From: an uncultured Clostridiaceae bacterium
Lineage (GTDB): Bacteria; Bacillota; Clostridia; Clostridiales; Clostridiaceae
Direction of reading: 5' to 3'
Assembly: GCA_946405135.1 (NCBI GenBank)
Contig: CAMJGD010000019.1
Coordinates: 1-64,000 of the forward strand
DNA length: 64,000 nucleotides
Shown here: piece after piece, positions 26,925 to 36,572 of the stretch
Layout: each line of letters starts with the position of its first letter
Numbering within the stretch: position 1 is the first letter of the stretch
The notes under the pieces: generated by a model
Told to the model about the DNA's origin: nothing
Database searches by the model: none
The model's input: only the letters and a program-made list of their open reading frames with translations
Translations under genes and position numbers: made by a program

Positions 26925-29900
26925 ATGATATTTATTTATGCTGCAATATTAGTTATTTTAGCGTTTTTTACCATTTACTATTTTTATGCAGGTAAGATTA
27001 ATTTTCATGAAAACATATTTGAAGATATACATAATGAATTTTTTGATAGAGAACAACTAAATAAATATGCTTTTAATATAAGTAAAGATGATTCTGAGAT
27101 TTCAAAAGAAAATTGCAAAAGAGCTGTAGTTAGAAACTTGGATTATAATTACAAGTCTATATTGGATAGTTACGAATATATAGACAGCGTTTCTAAGCAA
27201 AATAAGAATATTATTCCTGCGGCAGAATGGATGTTAGATAATTTGTATCTAATAGAAAAAGAGTATAAAACCATTAAATACAATATGCCTTCCAACTACT
27301 ATAGAAATCTTCCAGTAATACGATCAGGGAAAATGGAAGGCTATCCAAGAGTATATTACATAGCGGTAGAACTTGTTTCTCATACTGATGGCATGGTGGA
27401 TAAAAGAATTATTGAGGAATTTATTGAATCTTATCAAAAAAATAAAGTGTTAACCATGGGAGAAATGTGGGCTTTACCACTTATGATAAGAATTGCCTTA
27501 ATACAAAAGATAAGCCAAGTGGCTAAAAAAATTGAATTAACACAAAAAGAAAAGTGCAAGGCAGAATCAGTAGGTGACAGTATCATAGAAGCTTATGGTA
27601 GCAACAATGTAGATTCAAAGTTAGAAAAATTTTATGTGGAGGATATCCATTTAACTCCTCAATTTATGGAAAGATTAATAAAAATTTTAAGGGATAATGG
27701 ATTAGATAATGTTAAATTAAACAATTGGATAAATAAAAAGTGGCATTGCTCTGAAAAAGAAATAGAAGATATGATAAATGAAGAGCATCTTATGGAATCT
27801 AATTTTAAGTTATCCATAGGAAATTGCATAACATCTTTAAGAAATATAGATGCTATTAACTGGCATGAGTCCTTTGAAAATTTAAGTTATGTTGAACAGA
27901 TATTAAGAAAAGATCCTTCGGGAGTATATGAGAAAATGGATTTTAAATCCAGGGATCATTATAGACATAAGTTGGAAGATATGGCAAGGTCAATGGATAT
28001 AGAGGAATATGTGCTAGCTGGAAAGATAATTGAATGCTGCTTAAAAGCTCCCTTAAAGGAAGAAGAATCTTTTAAAAAACATGTAGGCTATTATCTCATA
28101 GATAATGGAACTTATGATTTAAAGTCTTATATAGATTATAAGGATAGAGAAATTGATAAATTAAAAAGAAACATAAAAACTAATCCTTTCAATTTTTATT
28201 TAGGTACAATAATTTTTGGAGTGCTTTTATTAGAAACTTTGGCAATAGGACTAAGTATATATAGAGGTTATGGTGGAAGCTTATGGACATATATAATTGG
28301 GGCATTAGCTTTACTAATACCATGCAGTGAGATAGTTATATCCATATTTAATTGGAGTATAAATAAGCTTATTTCTCCAAGTTTTATACCTAAATTAGAA
28401 CTAAAAGAAGGTATACCAAAAGAGAACAGTGCCATAGTGGTAATACCTACTTTAATAAACAATGAAAAAAGAGTAAAAGAACTTATTGAGGAGCTAGAGG
28501 TATATTATCTTGCAAACAGGGAGAAAAATTTGTATTTTGCAATATTAAGTGATTTTAAAGACAGTAAAAAGGAAAAAGAAGAAGGAGATCAGGCAATAAT
28601 TAACTGTGCCTTAAAAGAAATAAAAAGATTAAATAAATTATATGCAGAAAATGATGAAGATATATTCTATTATTTAAGCAGATACAGGCAATTTAATGAC
28701 AAGCAAAATTTATGGCTGGGCTGGGAAAGAAAAAGAGGAAAGCTAATGGAATTTAACTCTTTAATAAGAGGTGATAAAAATACAAGTTATGATGTGATAA
28801 GCGGTGATGTAACAAAGCTTTATAAGATAAAATATGTTATAACCTTAGATGCAGATACTCAGCTTTTAAGAGATAGTGCAAAAAAACTTATAGGAGCTTT
28901 ATCTCATATATTAAATAAAGCACATATAGACGAAAAAAATAAAAAAGTAATAAGAGGTTACGGAATAATGCAGCCAAGAATAGCTGTAAGCATTCAAGCT
29001 GCCAGTAAGACTTTGTTCTCTAAAATATTTTCAGGTGAAACAGGTATAGATACTTATACTACGGCAGTGTCTGACACATATCAGGACTTGTTTGGCGAAG
29101 GTATTTTTACAGGTAAAGGCATTTATGATGTAGATGTATTTAATCATATGCTGAAAGATGAAATTCCTGAAAATACTGTTTTGAGTCATGACTTATTAGA
29201 AGGAAGTTATGTAAGATGTGCTCTTTTAACAGATGTAGAGCTTATAGATGGCTACCCCGCTTACTATAATTCAAGTTCATTAAGACTTCATAGGTGGGTA
29301 AGAGGAGATTGGCAGCTTGTACCATGGTTATTTAAAAGATCTCCTATTAATAAGCTTTCTAAGTGGAAGATACTAGATAACCTAAGAAGAAGTCTTTTAA
29401 CACCATCTATAGTGATTTTAATAATTCTTGCTCTCACTGTTTTACCTGCAGGCTATGAGCAATGGATTACTTTTGCATATGTATCTATATTAGTTCCAAT
29501 ACTATTTGATGTATCGGATACAGTAGTGTCACCTATAAAAGGTATAGGTATTTCAGGAAAAATACATAACTTCAAAACTATTGTAGAACAAGTATTTCTT
29601 ATATTTGCATTTATACCCTATCAAGCTTATTTGATGCTAGATGCAATAATAAGAACTCTTTATAGAGTATATGTAAGCAAAAGAAATCTTTTAGAATGGC
29701 AGACTGCTGCAGATGTAGAAGCAAAGTCGGGCAGAAAATTTAAGGACTATGCAAAATCTATGTGGATGGGCAGCATTATAGCTTTGGCAATAGAAATTCT
29801 AGCTTTTAATTATAATTTTGCTTCAGGCTATATATTATTACCTTCAGCTGTTATTTGGTTTTTAAGTCCTATGATTGCTTACTATATAAGTAAAGATAGA

Positions 29901-32900
29901 GTTATAAAGATAGCAGAAATAAGTAATGAAGACAGAAGAATGCTTAGAAATTTATCTCGCAGAGTATGGGCATATTTTGAGGACTTTTTAAAAGAAGAAG
30001 ATAATTGGTTAGCTCCAGATAATTATCAGGAGGAGCCTCATAACGGGGTAGCCCACAGAACCTCTCCAACTAATATAGGCATGGGTATAATATCCAACAT
30101 TGTAGCTTATGACCTTGGATACATAGGTATTGAGGAAACTATGGAGAGGTTAGAAAATATATTAAATAACATGGAAAGCTTAGAAAAATATAAAGGTCAT
30201 CTATATAATTGGTATAATACAGAAACTAAAGAACCTTTACATCCAAGATACGTTTCTACAGTGGATAGCGGAAATTTGGCAGGATATTTATGGGTTACAG
30301 CTCAAGCGCTAAAAGAATATTTAGATGGTCCTTTAATTAATATGAATTATGGTGAAGGATTAAAAGATACTCTCTTATTATCACAGGAAGAGTTAGGAGA
30401 AGAATTATTTAAAGAAGAAATAGAAAAAATTCTATGGGAAGAATTTGATTTAAAACTTTATAAAGACATTTTAATATCTGTAAGAGATAAATGCTTAACT
30501 TTAGAAAAATCAAAGGATAAACAATTATATTGGGTTTTAAAACTTAAGTTAATGACTTCTAGGCAGCTTGATGAAATAGAAAATTTATTTTCTTGGATTC
30601 ATGAGATGGAAGAGGAAGGAGAAGATTTAAAAACTTTTTATAAAGATATAACTGAGCAGTCTATAAAAGGCTATAGAGATAGTTTAAAGGCTTACAGGGC
30701 TACAAGAAGCGGAAAAACTGAAGCAGAAGAATTATTGAATAAAAATATAAGCAATATAGAAATTTTAATAAACAGCATAGATAGTATTATAAATAGATGT
30801 GGTGAATGGATCAGTAATACAGATTTTAAAATTCTTTATGATAATGATAGAAAACTTTTTTCCATAGGATATGACATAGAAAAAGATATTATAGGAAATT
30901 GCTATTATGATCTTTTAGCTTCTGAGGCAAGAGCAGCTAGTTATATAGCTATAGCTAAAGGTGATGTAGATCAGGAACATTGGTTTAAGCTAGGCAGAGC
31001 TATGACCTATATGGGCGGTATGAAAGGATTAGTTTCATGGAGTGGAACCATGTTTGAGTATCTTATGCCTTTACTTATAATGAAAAGTTATAATGGGACA
31101 CTATTGGATAATACTTATGCTGCAGTAGTAAGCGGTCAGAAAAAGTATGCAAAAGATAGAAAAGTTCCTTGGGGAATATCTGAATCTGCATTTTACCATT
31201 TTGATGTAGCTCTAAATTATCAGTATAAAGCCTTTGGAGTTCCCGGTATAGGATTAAAAAGGGGACTTATAGATGAACTGGTTATAGCACCTTATGCCAC
31301 AGTTATGGCACTTATGATAAATTTTAAAGATGCTATAGATAATATGAAGCATTTTATAAGCTGCGACTTTATGGGCAGATATGGATTTTATGAAGCCGTT
31401 GATTACACTAAAGACAGAATACCAAAAGGAGAGAAAAAGGCGGTAGTAAAATGTTTTATGGTTCATCATGAAGGTATGAGCTTCATGGCTTTAGACAATG
31501 TGCTTCAAAGTAACATACTTCAGAAAAGATTTCATAGTATACCTGAAGTTAAGTCTGCAGAGCTACTGCTTCAGGAGAAGGTTCCAAAGATAGTTACCTA
31601 TGATAGGGAGTATAGGTTTAATGTGTCTGAAAAAAATGAAGAAAATCAGACTATAATTGTAAGAGAATATGATACTGCTAACACTGAATTTCCTGAAGTC
31701 CAGCTTTTATCTAATGGACATTATTCTCTTATGCTATCTAATAGTGGTGCTGGATATGCCAAAAAAGAAGATATGATGGTATATAGGTGGAGAGAAGATG
31801 CCACTATAGAAAACAAAGGAATGTTTTTTTATATAAAGAATCTAAATTCTAATGAATATTGGAGTGCTGCTTATGAACCCTGTAAAAATGAAGGAGATTC
31901 ATATAAAGTTATATTTTCACTAGATAAGGCAGAGTTTAAAAGAAGAGATGGAAATATATCCACTTCTATGGAAGTAGCAGTATCTAGTGAAGATAATGTA
32001 GAAGTCAGAAGATTAACATTAACAAATCATAGTTTAAACAGCAGAATTATGGAGGTTACTAGCTATTTAGAAATTACTTTAGCTCCTCATAATGCAGATA
32101 TAGTACACCCTACTTTCAGTAATCTATTTATAAGCACAGAGTATATGGATAATCCCAGCTGTGTAATTGGCTATAGAAGACCAAGAGCTCAAGGAGATAA
32201 AAAGCCCTATATAATGCAAACTGTAGTGGTGGATGGAGCTGTGTTAGGACCTATTCAGTATGAAACCAGCAGACTTAATTTTATAGGGAGAAATAGAGAT
32301 GTTTCTAATCCGCAGGTTATGGATAATGAAGCACCCTTAAAAAACACTGTAGGTGCAGTGCTTGATCCTATAATCAGCCAGAGAAGAAGAATAAGTCTAA
32401 AGCCAGGAGAAAGCTGCAGCATAACATTTACTACAGGCATAGGTGAATCTAAAGAAGAAGTAATAGAACTTGCCAGAAAATATAGAGAAGTAAAAAATAT
32501 AAATAGAGTATTTGAAGCTTCTTATAATCAGAATCAAATGGAATTAAATTATTTAGGGATAAAGTCAACTCAGGCAAATTTATACCAGCTAATAGCATCT
32601 AGAATTTTATTTCTTAATAGTAATATAAGAGATAGAGAAGGGTATATAAAAAATTTAAAAAATCATCAAAAGGATCTTTGGTCTTATGGTATATCTGGGG
32701 ATTTGCCCATAATGCTTATTTTAATTAAGGAAGATAAGGATTTAGATATGCTGAGGCAGGTATTAAATGCCCATGAATATCTTCATAGAAAAGGACTTAA
32801 AGTTGACTTAGTTATAATAAATATGCAGGCTGCTTCTTATAATCAATCTCTTAAAAATTCAATAAAAGATATGATATATTCTATAGGCGTAAAAGATAAA

Positions 32901-35705
32901 GAAAATAAATCTGGAGGAATATTTATTTTAAATAATTCTTCCATGGAAAAAGAAATATTAAATCTTTTTATGGGTACAGCAAGATTAGTTATTAGAAGTG
33001 GAGGAGGCTCTTTGCTAACTCAACTAAAAGTTTCAGAGGATAATGAAGAGCAGTCTATAAGATTTATTAAAGGCGGCTCAAAGCAAAAGATTGAACAGGT
33101 AGTAAATTATATGAGAAATTCTAATTTTGAAAATAATAATCTCCATAAAAAAACTACTAGAGCAGGGTTTAATAATAACGATAACTGGAATAGAGAATAT
33201 GAGGGTATGATGCCTTTAAAGTTTAAAAAGAAAAATTATTCTTTAGAATTAAGTAGAGAATTAAGCGAAAAGTATATAAATAAAAGAGAAACAAAGAAAA
33301 ATTTTTCTAATAGTTATGATACATCTAAACTTTTGTATTTTAATGGATTAGGCGGTTTTGACCCTGAAAATAACAGCTATGTCATAGTTATAAGAAACTT
33401 TAAAAGTACCCCTGCTCCATGGATAAATGTAATAAGCAATAAAAACTTTGGATTCCATGTATCTGAGTCAGGGGCAGCTTATACTTGGAATAAAAATAGC
33501 AGAGAAAATAAGATAACACCATGGAATAATGATAGTGTAACAGATGAAATGGGAGAAGCTATTTTTATCAGGGATGAAGACAATGGCGATTTTTGGAGTA
33601 TATCTCCAAAACCTGTATCTGATGCTGGAGAGTATGTAATAGAGCATGGATTTGGTTATTCCAGGTTTATGCATAAGTTTCAGGACATAAATGGAGATAT
33701 GATCATGTTTGTAGATGAAGAAAAATCCATTAAATACTGCATTGTAAAGCTAAAAAATGAATCTAAAAAGATTAAAAAACTTTCCTTAACCTATTATGGA
33801 AGAATGGTACTAGGAGTAGCTCCTGAACAGACAGCGCAATATATATTTACTAATATCGAAGAAAATTTTATGTGGGCTAAAAATTCTTATAGTGAATATT
33901 TTGGAGAAATGTATACTTTTTTAAAGATAATAGGAGGAAAAGAAAATAGTTTTACAGGAAATAGAAGGGAATTTATAGGCAGAGGAGGAAGTATAAATTA
34001 TCCACTAGCCATGCTTAAGGAAGCTTTATCTGGAACAGCTGGTGCGGGATTTGATCCTTGTATGGCAGCTTGCAGCAAAGTAGAAATAGCTCCAGGGGAA
34101 GAGAAGAGCTTCGCTATAGTATTAGGTCAGCATGAAGATTTAAATTATATAAAGCATATGCTGGATTCAATGGAAGTAAGCACTATAGAAGCTATATTAG
34201 AACAATCTAAAGTTTATTGGAAGGATATATTGGGAAGAATACAGGTAGAGACACCAGATAAAAGCATGAATATAATGTTAAATGGATGGCTGATGTATCA
34301 AACCATAGCCTGCAGGTACTTAGCTAGAACTGCTTTTTATCAGTCTGGAGGAGCTTACGGATTTAGAGATCAGCTTCAAGATTCTATGGCTATTGGATTT
34401 TTAGATAGCCAGGTGACAAAAAATCAGATAATAAGAAGTGCGTCTAGGCAATATATAGAAGGAGATGTTCAGCATTGGTGGCATCCTGTAATAAACAGTG
34501 GAATAAGAACTAGATTTAGTGATGATTTATTATGGCTCCCTTATGTCACAGCAGATTATATAAAAAATACGGGAGACATGGGTATATTAGATGAAGAAAT
34601 AGCATATTTGCAGGATGAACCTTTAAAAGAAGGAGAAGATGAAAGATATACTATAGTTGAAGCTTCTAAATATAAAGGAACTCTTTATGAACACTGTATA
34701 AAGGCCATAGATAGGGCTCTAAAGTTTGGAGCACATAATATTCCTCTCATGGGAAGTGGAGATTGGAACGATGGAATGAGTACTGTAGGGAATAAAGGTA
34801 AAGGAGAAAGTGTATGGTTAGGTTGGTTCCTCTATGGTATATTAGATAATTTTATAGAAATATGTGTTTACAAAAAAGATAAAGAAAAACAGATTTATTA
34901 TGAAGAGATGAAAGTATATATAAGAGAAAATTTGGAAAACAATGCTTGGGATGGAGGATGGTATAGAAGAGCATATTTTGATGATGGAATTCCATTAGGT
35001 TCTATGGAAAATGATGAATGCCAGATAGATTCTCTTTCACAAAGTTGGTCTGTCATATCTGGAGCAGGAAAACTAAGCAGGACTGAAGAAGCTATGCAGG
35101 CAGTAGAGAGATATCTTATTAAAGAAGATAAAGGAATGATACTTCTTCTTACTCCACCTTTTAATAATTCTAATTTAGAACCAGGATATATAAAAGGATA
35201 TGTACCTGGGGTAAGAGAAAATGGAGGACAGTACACTCATGCTTCTATATGGGTGATATTAGCCATAGCTAAATTGGGTAATGGAGATAGAGCTTGGCAG
35301 CTATTTAATATGATAAATCCTATAAATCATTCTAAATCTTTGCTGGATACAGAAACTTACAAAGTTGAACCTTATGTGATGTGTGCAGATATTTATGATA
35401 GGGAGCCTCATGAGGGCAGAGGCGGCTGGAGCTGGTATACTGGTGCTTCAGGATGGATGTATAAAGTTGGTATAGAAGCTATATTGGGGTTAAAACTAGT
35501 AAAGGGAAGAGGATTCACTATAGAACCTTGTATACCTTCTCATTGGAAAGAGTATAAGATAATCTACAAAAGAAAAAATAGTATTTACCATATAAAAGTT
35601 ATTAGAGGAGAAGATAAAGGAATTAAAGTAAATGGGCGAATTTTAAGTGACGGCATAATTCCTTTTGGTGATGAAATGAAATATGAGGTAGAGGTTATAA
35701 TATAA
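26925..35705 (+). CDS. Cyclic beta-glucan synthase-like GT84/GH94 membrane protein
   Basis: This 2,926-residue enzyme is the largest gene here and has the NdvB/ChvB layout. A membrane anchor (about 1-21) precedes a soluble region. Two spans (about 425-480) lead to a glycosyltransferase domain with TLDADTQ near 641, EGSYVRCALLTDVEL near 758 and RWVRGDWQ near 790, followed by more spans (815-1000). A glycoamylase-like domain (about 1030-1560) comes next, and a GH94-type phosphorylase half ends the protein (IPLMGSGDWNDGM near 2611). Relatives make and trim cyclic beta-1,2-glucans. ATG 26925 is chosen because AAAGGAG lies 9 bases upstream; TTG 26916 abuts it. It is monocistronic between terminators. 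The product and its export in a Gram-positive are unproven. Confidence 0.9.
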   Translation: MIFIYAAILVILAFFTIYYFYAGKINFHENIFEDIHNEFFDREQLNKYAFNISKDDSEISKENCKRAVVRNLDYNYKSILDSYEYIDSVSKQNKNIIPAAEWMLDNLYLIEKEYKTIKYNMPSNYYRNLPVIRSGKMEGYPRVYYIAVELVSHTDGMVDKRIIEEFIESYQKNKVLTMGEMWALPLMIRIALIQKISQVAKKIELTQKEKCKAESVGDSIIEAYGSNNVDSKLEKFYVEDIHLTPQFMERLIKILRDNGLDNVKLNNWINKKWHCSEKEIEDMINEEHLMESNFKLSIGNCITSLRNIDAINWHESFENLSYVEQILRKDPSGVYEKMDFKSRDHYRHKLEDMARSMDIEEYVLAGKIIECCLKAPLKEEESFKKHVGYYLIDNGTYDLKSYIDYKDREIDKLKRNIKTNPFNFYLGTIIFGVLLLETLAIGLSIYRGYGGSLWTYIIGALALLIPCSEIVISIFNWSINKLISPSFIPKLELKEGIPKENSAIVVIPTLINNEKRVKELIEELEVYYLANREKNLYFAILSDFKDSKKEKEEGDQAIINCALKEIKRLNKLYAENDEDIFYYLSRYRQFNDKQNLWLGWERKRGKLMEFNSLIRGDKNTSYDVISGDVTKLYKIKYVITLDADTQLLRDSAKKLIGALSHILNKAHIDEKNKKVIRGYGIMQPRIAVSIQAASKTLFSKIFSGETGIDTYTTAVSDTYQDLFGEGIFTGKGIYDVDVFNHMLKDEIPENTVLSHDLLEGSYVRCALLTDVELIDGYPAYYNSSSLRLHRWVRGDWQLVPWLFKRSPINKLSKWKILDNLRRSLLTPSIVILIILALTVLPAGYEQWITFAYVSILVPILFDVSDTVVSPIKGIGISGKIHNFKTIVEQVFLIFAFIPYQAYLMLDAIIRTLYRVYVSKRNLLEWQTAADVEAKSGRKFKDYAKSMWMGSIIALAIEILAFNYNFASGYILLPSAVIWFLSPMIAYYISKDRVIKIAEISNEDRRMLRNLSRRVWAYFEDFLKEEDNWLAPDNYQEEPHNGVAHRTSPTNIGMGIISNIVAYDLGYIGIEETMERLENILNNMESLEKYKGHLYNWYNTETKEPLHPRYVSTVDSGNLAGYLWVTAQALKEYLDGPLINMNYGEGLKDTLLLSQEELGEELFKEEIEKILWEEFDLKLYKDILISVRDKCLTLEKSKDKQLYWVLKLKLMTSRQLDEIENLFSWIHEMEEEGEDLKTFYKDITEQSIKGYRDSLKAYRATRSGKTEAEELLNKNISNIEILINSIDSIINRCGEWISNTDFKILYDNDRKLFSIGYDIEKDIIGNCYYDLLASEARAASYIAIAKGDVDQEHWFKLGRAMTYMGGMKGLVSWSGTMFEYLMPLLIMKSYNGTLLDNTYAAVVSGQKKYAKDRKVPWGISESAFYHFDVALNYQYKAFGVPGIGLKRGLIDELVIAPYATVMALMINFKDAIDNMKHFISCDFMGRYGFYEAVDYTKDRIPKGEKKAVVKCFMVHHEGMSFMALDNVLQSNILQKRFHSIPEVKSAELLLQEKVPKIVTYDREYRFNVSEKNEENQTIIVREYDTANTEFPEVQLLSNGHYSLMLSNSGAGYAKKEDMMVYRWREDATIENKGMFFYIKNLNSNEYWSAAYEPCKNEGDSYKVIFSLDKAEFKRRDGNISTSMEVAVSSEDNVEVRRLTLTNHSLNSRIMEVTSYLEITLAPHNADIVHPTFSNLFISTEYMDNPSCVIGYRRPRAQGDKKPYIMQTVVVDGAVLGPIQYETSRLNFIGRNRDVSNPQVMDNEAPLKNTVGAVLDPIISQRRRISLKPGESCSITFTTGIGESKEEVIELARKYREVKNINRVFEASYNQNQMELNYLGIKSTQANLYQLIASRILFLNSNIRDREGYIKNLKNHQKDLWSYGISGDLPIMLILIKEDKDLDMLRQVLNAHEYLHRKGLKVDLVIINMQAASYNQSLKNSIKDMIYSIGVKDKENKSGGIFILNNSSMEKEILNLFMGTARLVIRSGGGSLLTQLKVSEDNEEQSIRFIKGGSKQKIEQVVNYMRNSNFENNNLHKKTTRAGFNNNDNWNREYEGMMPLKFKKKNYSLELSRELSEKYINKRETKKNFSNSYDTSKLLYFNGLGGFDPENNSYVIVIRNFKSTPAPWINVISNKNFGFHVSESGAAYTWNKNSRENKITPWNNDSVTDEMGEAIFIRDEDNGDFWSISPKPVSDAGEYVIEHGFGYSRFMHKFQDINGDMIMFVDEEKSIKYCIVKLKNESKKIKKLSLTYYGRMVLGVAPEQTAQYIFTNIEENFMWAKNSYSEYFGEMYTFLKIIGGKENSFTGNRREFIGRGGSINYPLAMLKEALSGTAGAGFDPCMAACSKVEIAPGEEKSFAIVLGQHEDLNYIKHMLDSMEVSTIEAILEQSKVYWKDILGRIQVETPDKSMNIMLNGWLMYQTIACRYLARTAFYQSGGAYGFRDQLQDSMAIGFLDSQVTKNQIIRSASRQYIEGDVQHWWHPVINSGIRTRFSDDLLWLPYVTADYIKNTGDMGILDEEIAYLQDEPLKEGEDERYTIVEASKYKGTLYEHCIKAIDRALKFGAHNIPLMGSGDWNDGMSTVGNKGKGESVWLGWFLYGILDNFIEICVYKKDKEKQIYYEEMKVYIRENLENNAWDGGWYRRAYFDDGIPLGSMENDECQIDSLSQSWSVISGAGKLSRTEEAMQAVERYLIKEDKGMILLLTPPFNNSNLEPGYIKGYVPGVRENGGQYTHASIWVILAIAKLGNGDRAWQLFNMINPINHSKSLLDTETYKVEPYVMCADIYDREPHEGRGGWSWYTGASGWMYKVGIEAILGLKLVKGRGFTIEPCIPSHWKEYKIIYKRKNSIYHIKVIRGEDKGIKVNGRILSDGIIPFGDEMKYEVEVII

Positions 35706-35712
35706 ACATTAA

Positions 35713-35752
35713 AAAAACAAAAGCGTTGACATGAACAGCGCTTTTGTTTTTC
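35713..35752. terminator. Bidirectional terminator after the glucan synthase gene
   Basis: The stem acaaaagcg (35717-35725) with cgcttttgt (35739-35747), flanked by A and T runs, lies between convergent genes. Confidence 0.82.
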
Positions 35753-35755
35753 TTA

Positions 35756-35944
35756 TTATTGATCCTCTTTAGATGTGTAGTCAAATTCACTATTAGCTAT
35801 ATTGTTGCTTACTATAGGGTCTTCCACAGGATTAGGAAGTTTGGTAAAATCTTTTCCAGAAGTGGAATGGGATTTTATTGTATTTGGATTTTGATCTAAG
35901 TAATCTCTTTCATGGGGCAGGTAAATTTTATTTTTTTTTTGCAT
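35756..35944 (-). CDS. Small hydrophilic protein of unknown function
   Basis: This 62-residue, polar, Asn/Asp/Lys-rich protein has no membrane segment and no motif I recognise (MQKKNKIYLPHERD at the start, a Pro-Asn-Pro-Val stretch in the middle). Support comes from a good SD (AAGGAAG about 8 bases upstream), its own position against a bidirectional terminator, and absence of a competing ORF. Small proteins of this type in clostridia are often sporulation-related, but nothing here proves that. Confidence 0.55.
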   Translation of the reverse strand: MQKKNKIYLPHERDYLDQNPNTIKSHSTSGKDFTKLPNPVEDPIVSNNIANSEFDYTSKEDQ

Positions 35945-36142
35945 AACTTATCACTTCCTTATGATATATTGTTTTCAAAATCAAAAAATATATAAAAGAA
36001 TATGACAATAAATTTTAAATATTATTAATAATTTTAAAATTATATATATATGCATTTATTAATAGAACAAGATAATGTATAATGGTAATAGACGGTAGTT
36101 TATGATCATAAGCTATACTATAATTTTAGGGAGGAAAGTTTT

Positions 36143-36517
36143 ATGACTCAATTACATCAAATTTATAAGTGTCAAGTATGTGGAAACATAGTAGAAGTGG
36201 TTCATAATGCTGGTGGTACCTTAGTATGCTGCAATCAACCAATGAAATTAATGGCAGAGAATACAGTGGATGCAGCAAAAGAAAAGCATGTTCCTGTGGT
36301 TGAAAAATTAGAAGATGGAATATTGGTTAAAGTAGGAGAAGTTCAGCATCCTATGGAAGATGCTCACTATATTGAATGGATAGAAGTTATAACTAAGGAT
36401 AAAGTATATAGAAAACATTTAAAACCAGGTGAAAAACCAGAAGCTAAATTTAATATTGCAGGAGATATAGTTTGTGTAAGAGAATACTGCAATCTTCATG
36501 GATTGTGGAAAGCTTAA
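36143..36517 (+). CDS. dfx: Desulfoferrodoxin (superoxide reductase)
   Basis: This 124-residue non-heme iron protein reduces superoxide to peroxide in anaerobes. The N-terminal desulforedoxin domain has the four-Cys iron site (YKCQVCGN and LVCCNQPM). The superoxide-reductase domain holds the His/Cys ligands of the second iron: EKHVPVVE, QHPMEDAHYIEWIE and VREYCNLHGLW. Length matches the two-iron class. SD GGGAGGA lies before ATG 36143. It is monocistronic, ending at a terminator shared with prfC. Electrons probably come from rubredoxin, not encoded here. Confidence 0.96.
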   Translation: MTQLHQIYKCQVCGNIVEVVHNAGGTLVCCNQPMKLMAENTVDAAKEKHVPVVEKLEDGILVKVGEVQHPMEDAHYIEWIEVITKDKVYRKHLKPGEKPEAKFNIAGDIVCVREYCNLHGLWKA

Positions 36518-36528
36518 ATAATTAAAAA

Positions 36529-36572
36529 TACACAGTTAGGGTAAAGTTACCTTAACTGTGTATCTTTTTTTA
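36529..36572. terminator. Terminator between dfx and prfC
   Basis: The stem atacacagttagggtaa (36529-36545) with ttaccttaactgtgtat (36547-36563) has a minimal loop and a following T-run; it serves convergent genes. Confidence 0.85.
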
